A stretch of 64,000 nucleotides of DNA from Hyphomonadaceae bacterium (GCA_022844475.1 JALHLR010000012.1:1-64000); one strand, 5' to 3'; shown: positions 1-8,248, counted from the first letter of the stretch. Notes: a model not told the origin generated them from the letters alone. Made by a program: numbers and translations.

Positions 1-22
1 GCACGCTGAAGACCAGCGGCAC

Positions 23-55
23 AAAGAAAAAGGGCGGCGCGATTAACGCGCCGCC
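23..55 (-). terminator. intrinsic terminator
   Basis: GGCGGCGCG (33-41) and CGCGCCGCC (47-55) form a perfect 9-bp stem around a 5-base loop. On the minus strand it is followed at once by CTTTTTCTTT (32-23). It ends the structured RNA candidate and/or the his transcript. Confidence 0.8.
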
Positions 56-119
56 ACTAGAAGGGTCTGATACGAGCGTTTCCTCCCCGAAACGCCAAAC
101 CGCCGAAGCAGTTCGTACT
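23..119 (-). ncRNA. candidate structured RNA: three-way junction plus intrinsic terminator
   Basis: Read on the minus strand, GUACGA (118-113) can pair with UCGUAU (75-70) and enclose two hairpins. The first is a 5-6 bp stem capped by a C(UUCG)G tetraloop (113-98). The second is a perfect 7-bp stem GCGUUUC/GAAACGC with loop GGGGAG (95-76). A 9-bp GC-only terminator stem and a U-run follow (55-23). No convincing reading frame lies in it. A TTGACT element sits about 25 bases upstream of position 119. The RNA could be a stand-alone small RNA of about 95 nt. It could also be the attenuator leader of a minus-strand gene left of the window, or the hisG 3' end. I do not recognise the family; SRP RNA and tmRNA signatures are absent. 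Confidence 0.55.
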
Positions 120-126
120 AACGATC

Positions 127-149
127 ACCTAGACGTAACGGTGAGTCAA
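127..149 (-). promoter_or_regulatory. possible promoter of the structured RNA
   Basis: Minus-strand TTGACT at 149-144 and CTAGGT at 132-127 are 11 bases apart. The short spacing and CTA core loosely resemble the Caulobacter housekeeping promoter (TTGAC, 10-14 bases, GCTANAWC). A start near 119 would put the first nucleotides at the junction stem. The -10 match is imperfect. Confidence 0.35.
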
Positions 150-177
150 GAACGATCTTACATCCGCGTTATCGTTC
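150..177. repeat. inverted repeat GAACGAT-N14-ATCGTTC
   Basis: A perfect 7-bp inverted repeat (150-156 and 171-177) abuts the TTGACT element used for the structured RNA candidate. No T-run follows on either strand, so an operator is as likely as a terminator. Confidence 0.4.
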
Positions 178-306
178 CTTGGAATTTATTGGCCGTGTTC
201 CGTTACGAATCGGCTCCCGAAGGGGTCGAAAAACGCGGTCCAACCTTCGCAGGCGCAACAAAACATCAGTCGATCTGATACCGGACAGAATCGCCTCGCA
301 GCGCAA

Positions 307-1065
307 TCACGCGCGCGTATGGTTCAGCGCCGTCACAAAATCCCCGAAACGCGAGGTGCGCAGACCGGCGCGAAGCTCGAAGGCTGACACCAGCGAGCCC
401 AGCGCTCCAAGTCCGGTGTCAGTCCACCCCGCGTCCAGCGAGGCGACGAGTTGCGCCTGGCTCCTGAGGATCACGCCATCGGAGAGAATCTTGAGCCCGT
501 TCGCCTTCAGCGTCGCCCCGGTTGTGGTGATGTCCACCACCAGATCGGCGACGCCCGCCGCCGGCGCGCCTTCAGTGGCACCCGCACTCTCGACTATGCG
601 GTAGTGACCGACCCCCTCCTCGGTGAAGAACCGCCGGGTCGAGCGCAGATACTTGGTCGCCACCCGCAGCTTCCGGCCGGTGGACACCTCCATCCGCGCC
701 GCCAAGTCGTCGACATCCGCCATCGTCTCGACATCGAGCCAGCTCGCCGGCACCGCCACGACGAGATCGGCGCGCCCGAACCCAAGCGGCGCCAGCAGGT
801 GCGCCACGCGCTCCAGATCGCCCGCCTGCTCGCGCAGCAGGTCCTCGCCGCTGATCCCACAGTGAATGTCGCCGGCAATCACGCCCGACGCGATCTCCGA
901 CGCCGAGAGCAAGCGCACCTCGATCTCCGGCAGCGCCGGAATGCGCGCCAGGTATCCGCGCGCCCCGCCCATCGGCGCGATGGCGTAACCAGCTTCGCGG
1001 AAGAACGCCTCGGTCTGCTCCTTGAGCCGACCTTTCGACGGCACAGCCAGCGTCAGCGAACTCAT
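307..1065 (-). CDS. hisG: ATP phosphoribosyltransferase, short-form catalytic subunit HisG
   Basis: Catalyses the first step of histidine synthesis, joining ATP and PRPP. The 252-residue protein has the PSKGR motif at 9-13 and the PRPP-binding stretch ending in DITTTGATL at 178-186. It lacks the C-terminal ACT-like regulatory domain of long HisG, so it is the short form that depends on HisZ. Its ATG overlaps the hisZ stop by 4 bases, the last of three coupled genes hisS-hisZ-hisG. It is slightly longer than most short HisG proteins because of a C-terminal tail. Confidence 0.96.
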   Translation of the reverse strand: MSSLTLAVPSKGRLKEQTEAFFREAGYAIAPMGGARGYLARIPALPEIEVRLLSASEIASGVIAGDIHCGISGEDLLREQAGDLERVAHLLAPLGFGRADLVVAVPASWLDVETMADVDDLAARMEVSTGRKLRVATKYLRSTRRFFTEEGVGHYRIVESAGATEGAPAAGVADLVVDITTTGATLKANGLKILSDGVILRSQAQLVASLDAGWTDTGLGALGSLVSAFELRAGLRTSRFGDFVTALNHTRA

Positions 1066-2162
1066 GCTGCGCCTCCCCTGCCCAGCCGGTCCGCGCGAAT
1101 CGCCGCGCCGATCCCTGAGGCCTCGACGCCGCCCGCACTCAGTCGCGCGATCAGGCCATCGTAGCGGCCGCCTGAAAGAACCGGCCGGTCCGCCTCGCCC
1201 GCGCGTGCAAGATCGAAGACGAACCCGTCATAGTATTCAAACCGCCGCCCCGCCTCCGCGCTGAACACCGCATCCGCCCAGAAGGGCGGCTTCAGCTTCG
1301 CAATCAAGGCCAGTCGTTCGTTGAAACTGTCGAGCGCATCGCCCAGATCGACGTGTGCCTGCTTGCCGAATTCGGCTAGAGCAGCCCCGCTCTGGTCAGC
1401 AGCCACTGACAGATCGAGATAGTCGCCCAGCACCCCAGCCACGCTCTCGGCAGGTGCCGGATCCGTCGCCTTCTCGCGCAACCGCTGCGCAATCTCGGCG
1501 GCCGTCCGCGCAACAGGCTCGACGCCCAACGCCACAAACTCTGCTTCAACAGCGCGCACCGCATCGTCCTGCGCTAGCCCGCCGATGCGAACCACGGCCT
1601 CCGCCACATCCGTCCGCCGGCGCGCCGCAACGAGCAGCTCACCAGGTCCCTTCCGGCGCGAGAACGCCCGGCGCAACCGGTCGCGCCATTGCGGCGACAA
1701 CGGCAGCGCAGCCAGAAGCGCATGATAGATCGCGACGTCGCCGAACCGCACCTTCGCGCCCATCACGCCGCCCGCCTGCGCGGCCTCCAGCGCAACGGCC
1801 AGCGCTTCAGCGTCCTCGGCGGGCGAGCCCGAATTGCCGAACCACTCGAAGCCGATCTGCAAATGTTCGACCGGATCATCCGACCCGCGCGGCGGCAAGC
1901 GATAGACAGGACCGGCGCCATGATAGCGCGCCACGGGCAGCTCGCCCGATGCCACCATCTGCGCAATCGGCGTGGTCAGGTCAGGGCGCAAGCAATGCTC
2001 GGCGCCGCTCGCATCGGTGAACGTGCACAGCCGCGAACGCACCGCTTCGCCGGAAAGTTCGAGGATCACTTCCGCCGGCAACAGCGCCTGCGGCTCAGCG
2101 CGCACGCCGCTCACCCGCGCGATGCGCGCCAGCGCTGCCGAACCTTCCGGCGTCAGCTTCAC
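1062..2162 (-). CDS. hisZ: ATP phosphoribosyltransferase regulatory subunit HisZ
   Basis: A catalytically inactive histidyl-tRNA synthetase paralogue that forms the HisG-HisZ complex and carries histidine feedback control. The 366-residue protein shows the class II fold remnants LRPDLTTP (58-65) and a GGRYDGL stretch near the C-terminus, without a tRNA-binding domain. Its start overlaps the hisS stop as ATGA and its stop overlaps the hisG start the same way, fixing both ends. A paralogue lying between hisS and hisG is the usual alphaproteobacterial arrangement. Confidence 0.95.
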   Translation of the reverse strand: MKLTPEGSAALARIARVSGVRAEPQALLPAEVILELSGEAVRSRLCTFTDASGAEHCLRPDLTTPIAQMVASGELPVARYHGAGPVYRLPPRGSDDPVEHLQIGFEWFGNSGSPAEDAEALAVALEAAQAGGVMGAKVRFGDVAIYHALLAALPLSPQWRDRLRRAFSRRKGPGELLVAARRRTDVAEAVVRIGGLAQDDAVRAVEAEFVALGVEPVARTAAEIAQRLREKATDPAPAESVAGVLGDYLDLSVAADQSGAALAEFGKQAHVDLGDALDSFNERLALIAKLKPPFWADAVFSAEAGRRFEYYDGFVFDLARAGEADRPVLSGGRYDGLIARLSAGGVEASGIGAAIRADRLGRGGAA

Positions 2163-3622
2163 GGCTGGCCTGCAATCGCTTTAATGCGAGCGACCATCTC
2201 GCTGCGCGGGCATTCGAACTGCCCGGGCCGCTCGTTGCGCCAGGCCTCGTTGTCGGTCATGCCCCTGGCGGCAGCGGCGCCAGCCTTCAGGTCCTTGATC
2301 GTGACGATGCCCGCTGTCCGTTCATTGCTCCCGACGATGACGATCGCAGGGGAATTGCGCCGGTCTGCATACTTCACCTGCGCCTTCATGCCGGACGCGC
2401 CGAGATAGACCTCCGCTCGCACACCTGCGCGCCGCAGGTCCGACGCGAGCGCCGAGTAGTCGGCCATCTGGTCCTTGTCGAGCACCAGTACCAGCACGGG
2501 CCCTTCGATCTGCGCCTCGCCGCTCGCAGCCATCGCAGCCGCCAGCCGGCTCACGCCAACGGAGAAGCCCGTCGCCGGCGCCGGCTCGCCGCGGAAGCGC
2601 GCTACGAGGCCGTCGTAACGCCCGCCGCCCCCTACAGAACCAAACCGCATCGGATTGCCCTCGGCATCACGGAACTCGCGCAGGAACTCCGCCTCGAAAA
2701 CAGGCCCGGTGTAGTACTCGAGCCCACGCACGATCGACGGATCGAATGTCGCCGCATCATCGCCAATGCCCAGCGCGTTGAGGATGCAGTCGATCTCCAC
2801 CAGCTCCGCCACACCACTATCGCCCGAGCGCGTCATCCCGACGGAGTTGGCCAGCTTCCGGGCCGTTTCCGACCGTGTGATGGAGCGCGAGGTGATGAAC
2901 TCGACCAGCACATCGATCTGGCTACCCGCGAGCCCCGCGCCCGCGGTCACATCGCCGGACTCGTCCTTGCGTCCCTTGCCGAGCAGCAGCGTCACGCCCT
3001 CGACGCCGAACTTGTCGAACTTGTCGAGCGCGCGCAGAACCGTTCCGCGCTGTGCGGGATCGAGCACGCCAGCCGTCTCCATGATACCGTCAAGGATCTG
3101 GCGGCTGTTCACACGGATCACATACTCGCCTTGCCCGGCACCGGCAGCCTGCATCGCCTCCGCCGCAATCGCGATCATCTCGGCGTCGGCGGCAGGCCCC
3201 GCAACACCAACAGAGTCAGCATCACACTGGATGAATTCACGGAAACGAAACGGTCCCGGCTTCTCATTGCGCCAGACCGGACCCGCCGAATAGCGGCGGA
3301 AAGGCTTGGGGATGCGCTCCCAGTTCTCAGCGACATAACGGGCCAGTGGTGCGGTATGATCGTAGCGCAGCGCAATCCACTGGTCGTCATCGTCCTGAAG
3401 AGCGAAGACCCCGCTGTTGGGACGGTCGGTATCAGGAAGGAATTTTCCAAGCGCTTCGACATACTCGAACGGGCCGGTGTCCAGGGCGTCGAACCCCCAG
3501 CGTTGGTAAACGGAGCTTATTGAGTCAACGAGCCGGCGTTCGGCGGCGATGACCGCCGCCGTCCTGTCAGGAAATCCGCGAGGCTTGCGCGCCTCGGGCC
3601 GCTTCTGCTCGTCGTTGGACAT
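2159..3622 (-). CDS. hisS: histidyl-tRNA synthetase, alphaproteobacterial type
   Basis: Charges tRNA-His in the cytoplasm. Class II motif 2 (GPVWRNEKPGPFRFREF) lies around residues 114-130, the histidine-binding RGLEYYTG at 299-306, GGGGRYDGL at about 331-339 and motif 3 GFSVGVSRL at 352-360. I chose the ATG at 3622 because GGGGACGG stands 9 bases before it; a longer in-frame reading to 3673 would have no better ribosome site. A CCCCAA/TTGGGG hairpin lies just upstream in the leader. The motif 2 loop is of the alpha type, known from organisms whose tRNA-His lacks the extra G-1. Confidence 0.95.
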   Translation of the reverse strand: MSNDEQKRPEARKPRGFPDRTAAVIAAERRLVDSISSVYQRWGFDALDTGPFEYVEALGKFLPDTDRPNSGVFALQDDDDQWIALRYDHTAPLARYVAENWERIPKPFRRYSAGPVWRNEKPGPFRFREFIQCDADSVGVAGPAADAEMIAIAAEAMQAAGAGQGEYVIRVNSRQILDGIMETAGVLDPAQRGTVLRALDKFDKFGVEGVTLLLGKGRKDESGDVTAGAGLAGSQIDVLVEFITSRSITRSETARKLANSVGMTRSGDSGVAELVEIDCILNALGIGDDAATFDPSIVRGLEYYTGPVFEAEFLREFRDAEGNPMRFGSVGGGGRYDGLVARFRGEPAPATGFSVGVSRLAAAMAASGEAQIEGPVLVLVLDKDQMADYSALASDLRRAGVRAEVYLGASGMKAQVKYADRRNSPAIVIVGSNERTAGIVTIKDLKAGAAAARGMTDNEAWRNERPGQFECPRSEMVARIKAIAGQP

Positions 3623-3718
3623 GATGGCCATCCGTCCCCAAGCCCTGGATTTGGGGCCTGCGGGATAACCCATCGGCCAACCCGCGGCAACACGGCAGCC
3701 ACCCCGCCGCCCGTGGGC

Positions 3719-4663
3719 CTAATGATAGTTAAAGGCGAATACCGCCTGCGCGCCGAAGTCGTTGTAGCGGAGTTGATATCCGCCCTGGTTGGAGCCGGTT
3801 ATCGCGAAGACCACCTCGGATTTGCCATCCCCGTCGAAATCGCTGGCGTCGAGAAACTGCAGCCCCTCGCCCAGATACCGGGCGTCCCCACCAGGCGACA
3901 CGGCGAAGGCCTGTGGCGCAAACGCCGTGTCATCCCATGGACCGTCACACCGGTAGCCGGTCAGGTTCGCCGTCGCCACGCTCCACCCGGTCTTTGCGGC
4001 GGCGCCCTTGGATATCGTGACATCGCGATCCGCATAGGTGACTGGCCTGGCGCCCACCGCGCCTTCATTCGCGCAATTCAGTACGTTGGCGAACAGCCCG
4101 CGGAACGCCACACGGATTGCGGCAACGGCTTTCGGCGAAACTTCGGCTGCCTTCCATGAATCCGCATCCGCCCCTTCGGGCGCCGACACGGCCAGCAAAG
4201 GCCGGTAGATCGGCACGCTTTTGTCGCCGGCAAATTCCATCGACCGCTCGCCAATCACGGGCGGCGTCACGCCCGCCGCGATCTCCTGGGAGCCGACGTC
4301 CGCATAGAGCTGCCACGCCGCCGGTGTTGTCGCGCGAACAGACCCGCGGGTGCCGCCATGGTGCACCACGGTCCAGTCCACGCTGGCGGGAAAATCGGCC
4401 GGCGCACTGGCAAGGCAGGACAGGTCTGTGCATTCCGGCTCCAGCGACCGCCAGCCTTGCTTGTCCTTCTGGAACAACGCACGGACGATGAACCGCGGCT
4501 GCTCCGCCGCTGTGGCTCCGGGGCGATCCTCGAGCACACCGATAGTGACGGCCATCGGCTTGGCCTCGATGGCCGGAGCAGGAGCCGCCGCCTGCGGCGC
4601 AGGCGCATCCGGCGAACAGGCGGCAGCGGCCAGGACAAACGACAACAGGGCGAGACGAAACAT
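3719..4663 (-). CDS. putative lipoprotein with VCBS/FG-GAP-like calcium motif
   Basis: Unknown function. The signal sequence ends in a lipobox (LAAAAC, cysteine at about 16), so the mature protein is probably lipid-anchored, followed by a Pro/Ala linker. Near the C-terminus DFDGDGKSE matches the Ca-binding loops of VCBS/FG-GAP repeats, but only one copy is seen. Three cysteines lie in the middle part. The ATG at 4663 follows GGAG by 8 bases; a TTG two codons upstream is less likely. It is divergent from the small secreted protein at 4783 and upstream of hisS on the same strand, with about 100 bases between. Confidence 0.8.
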   Translation of the reverse strand: MFRLALLSFVLAAAACSPDAPAPQAAAPAPAIEAKPMAVTIGVLEDRPGATAAEQPRFIVRALFQKDKQGWRSLEPECTDLSCLASAPADFPASVDWTVVHHGGTRGSVRATTPAAWQLYADVGSQEIAAGVTPPVIGERSMEFAGDKSVPIYRPLLAVSAPEGADADSWKAAEVSPKAVAAIRVAFRGLFANVLNCANEGAVGARPVTYADRDVTISKGAAAKTGWSVATANLTGYRCDGPWDDTAFAPQAFAVSPGGDARYLGEGLQFLDASDFDGDGKSEVVFAITGSNQGGYQLRYNDFGAQAVFAFNYH

Positions 4664-4782
4664 GCGCAAATCTCCGAAGGAGACTCATCTGGTCACGTCT
4701 GGCCGCGCGGTACTACTGATGTGCAGAAACCCTGCCGAACGGTTTTCGCGAAGGCTTAACCGCCGCCTGAGACGCTGGCGGC

Positions 4783-5256
4783 ATGAAGCGCTTCACCCTC
4801 CTGCTCGCCTTCGCCCTGCTGGCCACAGCGCCCGCCAGCGCCGACACCCTCGCTAATCAGGTGGGCGCGGAGGCAAAGCGCCTGCTCGCCCAGGTCTCAT
4901 CGGCCCAGACCTCCGCGACGGCGCGACCAGGCGCGAAGCCGCAGCCGCTCGCCCCTGCCCTGTCCACCGAGTTGCAGCGCTTCGGCCTCGCCGCCAGCCG
5001 ACTCTCCAGCGAGATCGACCAGCACGGCGGGCCGGCAGACCTGCGCTGCATCTTCCGCGGCATGGCCGAGGAGACCGGCAAACAGCTCACCGCCGCCAAC
5101 GCAGCAGCAACCGGCGCCGAACAGGCCAAGGCGCTCGGCCGGCTCACGCACATGCTGAAGGACGCCGTCGAGATCGCGCCGGCCGTTGGCGGAAACGCAA
5201 CCGCCGCCAGCTCGTCCCGAGCGGCGGCGGCCCAATGTCCAGCAGTGCAGTTCTGA
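4783..5256 (+). CDS. small secreted protein of unknown function
   Basis: 157 residues. An N-terminal signal peptide (KR then a Leu/Ala core, predicted cleavage after ASA near 20) is followed by an Ala-rich, probably helical body with two cysteines (DLRCIFRG near the middle and AQCPAVQF at the end). No family recognised. The gene is divergent from the lipoprotein at 3719-4663, sharing a 119-base intergenic region. Its stop codon abuts the stop of the convergent redoxin gene with no bases between. Confidence 0.75.
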   Translation: MKRFTLLLAFALLATAPASADTLANQVGAEAKRLLAQVSSAQTSATARPGAKPQPLAPALSTELQRFGLAASRLSSEIDQHGGPADLRCIFRGMAEETGKQLTAANAAATGAEQAKALGRLTHMLKDAVEIAPAVGGNATAASSSRAAAAQCPAVQF

Positions 5257-5892
5257 TCAGTATTTTACGTCGCAGCCATATGGCACCGAGGCGGCCGGGT
5301 CGGGCGCCTTGCCGTTTTTCAGGTTGCTCAGCGCCGCCGCCACATAGTTCGTGGCCTTCGGAATGTCGTCGACCTTGTTGGACTGGATCGAGTCGATTGC
5401 GCCGTTGTAGGCGACCTTTCCGTCAGGCGTGATGATGTACATGTGCGGGGTGGTCTTGGCGCCATAGGCGCGGCCCATCGAGCCATCCGGATCCAGCAGC
5501 ACATGCATCGGCTTCGCGCCGCGGTCAGCGGTCAGCTTGTCGGCCTGCTCCGGCGTGACATGCCCCTGCGAGCCCGGCTTGGACGAGATCACCGACAGCC
5601 ACACAACGCCATCCTTGGCGGCGGCGACTTGCGTGTTCTGCATGTTTTTCGAGTTGTAGTGCTTCTGGACAAACGGGCAGCCATTGTTCGTCCACTCGAG
5701 AACAACGGTCTTGCCGGTGAAGTCTGCCAGCGAGATTTCCTTGCCTGCAGTGTTCACTTCCTTGAATGACGGCGCAGCTTTGCCTGGAGGCGCGGCGTTC
5801 GCGCTCGACACCATCAACGCTCCTGCGGTGATCGAGGCTGCGGCCACGGCACCAAGCGCCATCGGGATACGTTCACGTTTCGAAATGCCCAT
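5257..5892 (-). CDS. periplasmic thioredoxin-fold redoxin (AhpC/TSA-like)
   Basis: 211 residues with a twin-hydrophobic signal region ending near ANA (33). A thioredoxin-fold domain follows with an active-site cysteine in NNGCPFVQKH (C72), the cis-Pro region TTPHMYI, and a second cysteine in PYGC (C207) at the extreme C-terminus. There is no CxxC. The C72/C207 pair resembles a peroxiredoxin-like peroxidatic/resolving arrangement. It lies 51 bases downstream of a DsbD/ScsB-type transporter. In Caulobacter, ScsB is reported to reduce a peroxiredoxin-like partner, so this protein may be the electron acceptor of its neighbour (inference). Confidence 0.85.
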   Translation of the reverse strand: MGISKRERIPMALGAVAAASITAGALMVSSANAAPPGKAAPSFKEVNTAGKEISLADFTGKTVVLEWTNNGCPFVQKHYNSKNMQNTQVAAAKDGVVWLSVISSKPGSQGHVTPEQADKLTADRGAKPMHVLLDPDGSMGRAYGAKTTPHMYIITPDGKVAYNGAIDSIQSNKVDDIPKATNYVAAALSNLKNGKAPDPAASVPYGCDVKY

Positions 5893-5943
5893 CCTGCAAC
5901 TCCCTCCGTATGAATCCGGTCCACGCCCGATCCTGCGCCCTTT

Positions 5944-8091
5944 TCAGATCGAGCCTGCCGCCTCCTTCACGGCCTGCTGAATTTGGCCGGCTGAGAGCAA
6001 TCCGTCAAACTTTCGCGGTTCACCGCCGGAAGCGGGATAGACAAGGTACAGCGGCACACCACCCGCGCCATGCCGCTTCAACTCCTCGAAGATCACACTG
6101 TCTTTGTTGGTCCAGTCAGCCTCGAGGAACGCCACGTTCAGATCGGCAAAGGTCTTCTGGACCGCTGCATCGTGCATCGCACCCTTGTTGACCTGGCATG
6201 TCACGCACCACCGCGCCGTGAAGTCCACGAAGATCACGCGGCCCTCTGCCTTCAGCTCAGCGATGCGCTCTGGCGACCATGTGCTGGCGGTCACAACAGC
6301 GGCGGCCGAGGCAGGCGGCGAGATCGTGCCAAACACAGGCACGGCGAAGGCGGCGAGGATTACTCCAGTCGACACCGCGCGTCCGGCAACGCTTCCGCCC
6401 ACCCGTGTCGCCAGCCAGATGCCGAACGACAGCGCGATCGCGCCGCCCAGCGCCCAGATCACGCCATCCGCGCCGGCCTGCGCCGACAGGACCCAAAGCA
6501 GCCACAGCGCTGTCAGGAACATCGGGAAGGACAGCGCCTGCTTGAACGTTATCATCCACTTGCCCGGCTTCGGCAGCACCCTGGCGAACGCCGGCGTGAA
6601 GCTCAGGATCACGAACGGCGCCGCAAGACCGACCCCGATCATGATGAAGATGCCAAGCACGATCGGCGGCGGTTGTGTCATGGCAGCGCCGACCGCGGTC
6701 GCCATGAAGGGGCCGACGCACGGCGCGCCGACGAACGCCGCCAGCAGGCCGGTGAAGAATGCACCCGTCGCGCCACCACGATCAGCGAGCCTGCCGCCCA
6801 CACCCATCAGCGAGCCGCCCATCTCGAAGACGCCGAGCATGTTGAGGCCGACGGCGAACATCACCAGTGCAAAGATCGCGGTGACCCATGAATACTGAAG
6901 CTGGAAGCCGAGTCCCGCAGACGTGTCGCCAGCGGCCTTCAGACCGACCAGGATGGCGCCGATAACCGCAAAGCAAAGAACGACGCCAGCAAGATAGGCG
7001 AGGCCATGGGCGCGCAGTTCCTTGGGATCATGCGCCGCATGAACCAGGCTTGCCGCCTTGATGGTCAGCACCGGTAACACGCATGGCATAAGGTTGAGAA
7101 CAAGACCGCCGAGGAAAGCCAGACCCAACGCGACAAGCAGCTGGTCGATCGGCAGCATCGGCGCGGCCTCGGCGGAGGCCGCGGCCGCGGCCGAAAACAA
7201 TGTTGTCGTCACGCTCGCAGGCACAACGCCCGGCGCTGCCTGCACTTCCCACCCACGCATCTTGCCGTCGGCAGTCTCGATGCCGATGATTCCGGACAGG
7301 GCATTTTCGCCCGGCTTCGCGAACATCGTGTTCGCCTTCACTTCGACGGACACGCCATCGAGGCCGTTGCGTACAACTTGCGGCGCCGCGTGCAGGAGCT
7401 CTGCACCATATGGAAAGAAGCGGACCGATTTCGCCGACGCGACAGCCGACGCCAGGCTGTCATCGATCACGCCGACTTTGAACATGTCGCCCGAGCGCTC
7501 AACCACCGCCTGCCCCGTGAGGGCCACAGGAATGCTGGGCAGTGTCTCGGCGATGATCTTGCTCGCCGCATCATCCGACGAAAGCGTTGCCGCAATCGGC
7601 AGCCGCGTCGAAAGCGTCACCGCCTCCGGGATGCAGATATCCGCGCAGATCAGGTAGTCAAAAGTCGCGCCGATCGTCAGCGGTGCGCCGACGGCAGCCT
7701 CCGGCGCGATCTTCACCTCGAACGGAAGCACGAGTTCGCCCTCGTAGCCATAGTTCATCAGTGTCGCGAGCGGGATGGCGTGCGGCGTCGGAAACTGAAA
7801 CGCGCCTGCAGTCACCTCCGGCGAGGATGTCCATGCCGCCGTGGGCGGCAGGCCGCTATCGCCTGGATTGATCCAGTAGACGTGCCAGCCCTCGGCCATC
7901 TTAAGCCGCAGCGCGCCAAGGAAAGTGTCGCCCGGCGTCGAAGCCGAGCGTTCCAGCAGAATCGTACCCTCTGCATGGGGGCTGCTCGCCGTCACCTGCG
8001 CGACGGCAGGCAGGGTCAGCCCAAGCGGAGCGACCATGAGTAGTAACAGACCGGCCAGACGTGCAGCGAGCCGCGACATTTCCAGACGCAC
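5944..8091 (-). CDS. DsbD/ScsB-family thiol:disulfide electron transporter
   Basis: Carries electrons from cytoplasmic thioredoxin across the inner membrane to periplasmic partners. Order: signal peptide; periplasmic N-terminal domain with a cysteine pair in ICADIC; an eight-helix membrane domain with the two transfer cysteines in MPCVLPV and APCVGPF; a C-terminal thioredoxin-like domain with RWCVTCQ. I prefer the GTG at 8091, seven bases after GAGG. The ATG at 8079 is an alternative and both give a signal peptide. The redoxin gene follows at 51 bases. The N-terminal domain and length favour the ScsB subgroup over classical E. coli DsbD. Confidence 0.9.
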   Translation of the reverse strand: MRLEMSRLAARLAGLLLLMVAPLGLTLPAVAQVTASSPHAEGTILLERSASTPGDTFLGALRLKMAEGWHVYWINPGDSGLPPTAAWTSSPEVTAGAFQFPTPHAIPLATLMNYGYEGELVLPFEVKIAPEAAVGAPLTIGATFDYLICADICIPEAVTLSTRLPIAATLSSDDAASKIIAETLPSIPVALTGQAVVERSGDMFKVGVIDDSLASAVASAKSVRFFPYGAELLHAAPQVVRNGLDGVSVEVKANTMFAKPGENALSGIIGIETADGKMRGWEVQAAPGVVPASVTTTLFSAAAAASAEAAPMLPIDQLLVALGLAFLGGLVLNLMPCVLPVLTIKAASLVHAAHDPKELRAHGLAYLAGVVLCFAVIGAILVGLKAAGDTSAGLGFQLQYSWVTAIFALVMFAVGLNMLGVFEMGGSLMGVGGRLADRGGATGAFFTGLLAAFVGAPCVGPFMATAVGAAMTQPPPIVLGIFIMIGVGLAAPFVILSFTPAFARVLPKPGKWMITFKQALSFPMFLTALWLLWVLSAQAGADGVIWALGGAIALSFGIWLATRVGGSVAGRAVSTGVILAAFAVPVFGTISPPASAAAVVTASTWSPERIAELKAEGRVIFVDFTARWCVTCQVNKGAMHDAAVQKTFADLNVAFLEADWTNKDSVIFEELKRHGAGGVPLYLVYPASGGEPRKFDGLLSAGQIQQAVKEAAGSI

Positions 8092-8176
8092 TCTTGGACC
8101 TCGATTCAAGCCGACTAAACGCCAGACGGCCAAATGCGGCCGGGCAACTATCGTGTACTAGGGGAGCCCAATACGA

Positions 8177-8216
8177 CAGGTCCATCCCCCTCGCCGGAAC
8201 GTGAGGGATGGACCTG
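8177..8216. repeat. 12-bp inverted repeat between the SapC-family and dsbD-like genes
   Basis: CAGGTCCATCCC (8177-8188) and GGGATGGACCTG (8205-8216) are perfectly complementary, with extra pairing inside (CCTC/GAGG). It lies about 30 bases after the SapC-family stop and before the dsbD-like start. No T-run follows, so it could be a stabilising 3' hairpin or Rho-assisted terminator. Confidence 0.6.
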
Positions 8217-8248
8217 CCAGAATAACGAACCCGTGGGGGCGTTTGGCC

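Noticed and set aside
155-175. Asn-Asp-Asn codons resembling a tmRNA tag on the minus strand
   Set aside because: The following codons do not end in an Ala-Ala-type tag and no tRNA-like domain flanks them.
151-178. EcfG-like promoter GGAAC...CGTT on the minus strand
   Set aside because: The spacing is 19 bases; the consensus is 16-17.
3-278. Plus-strand frame open from the left edge for about 91 codons
   Set aside because: Its residues look like no family, third-position GC is low, and the interval is better explained by the minus-strand hairpins and terminator. It could only be real as the end of a gene outside the window.
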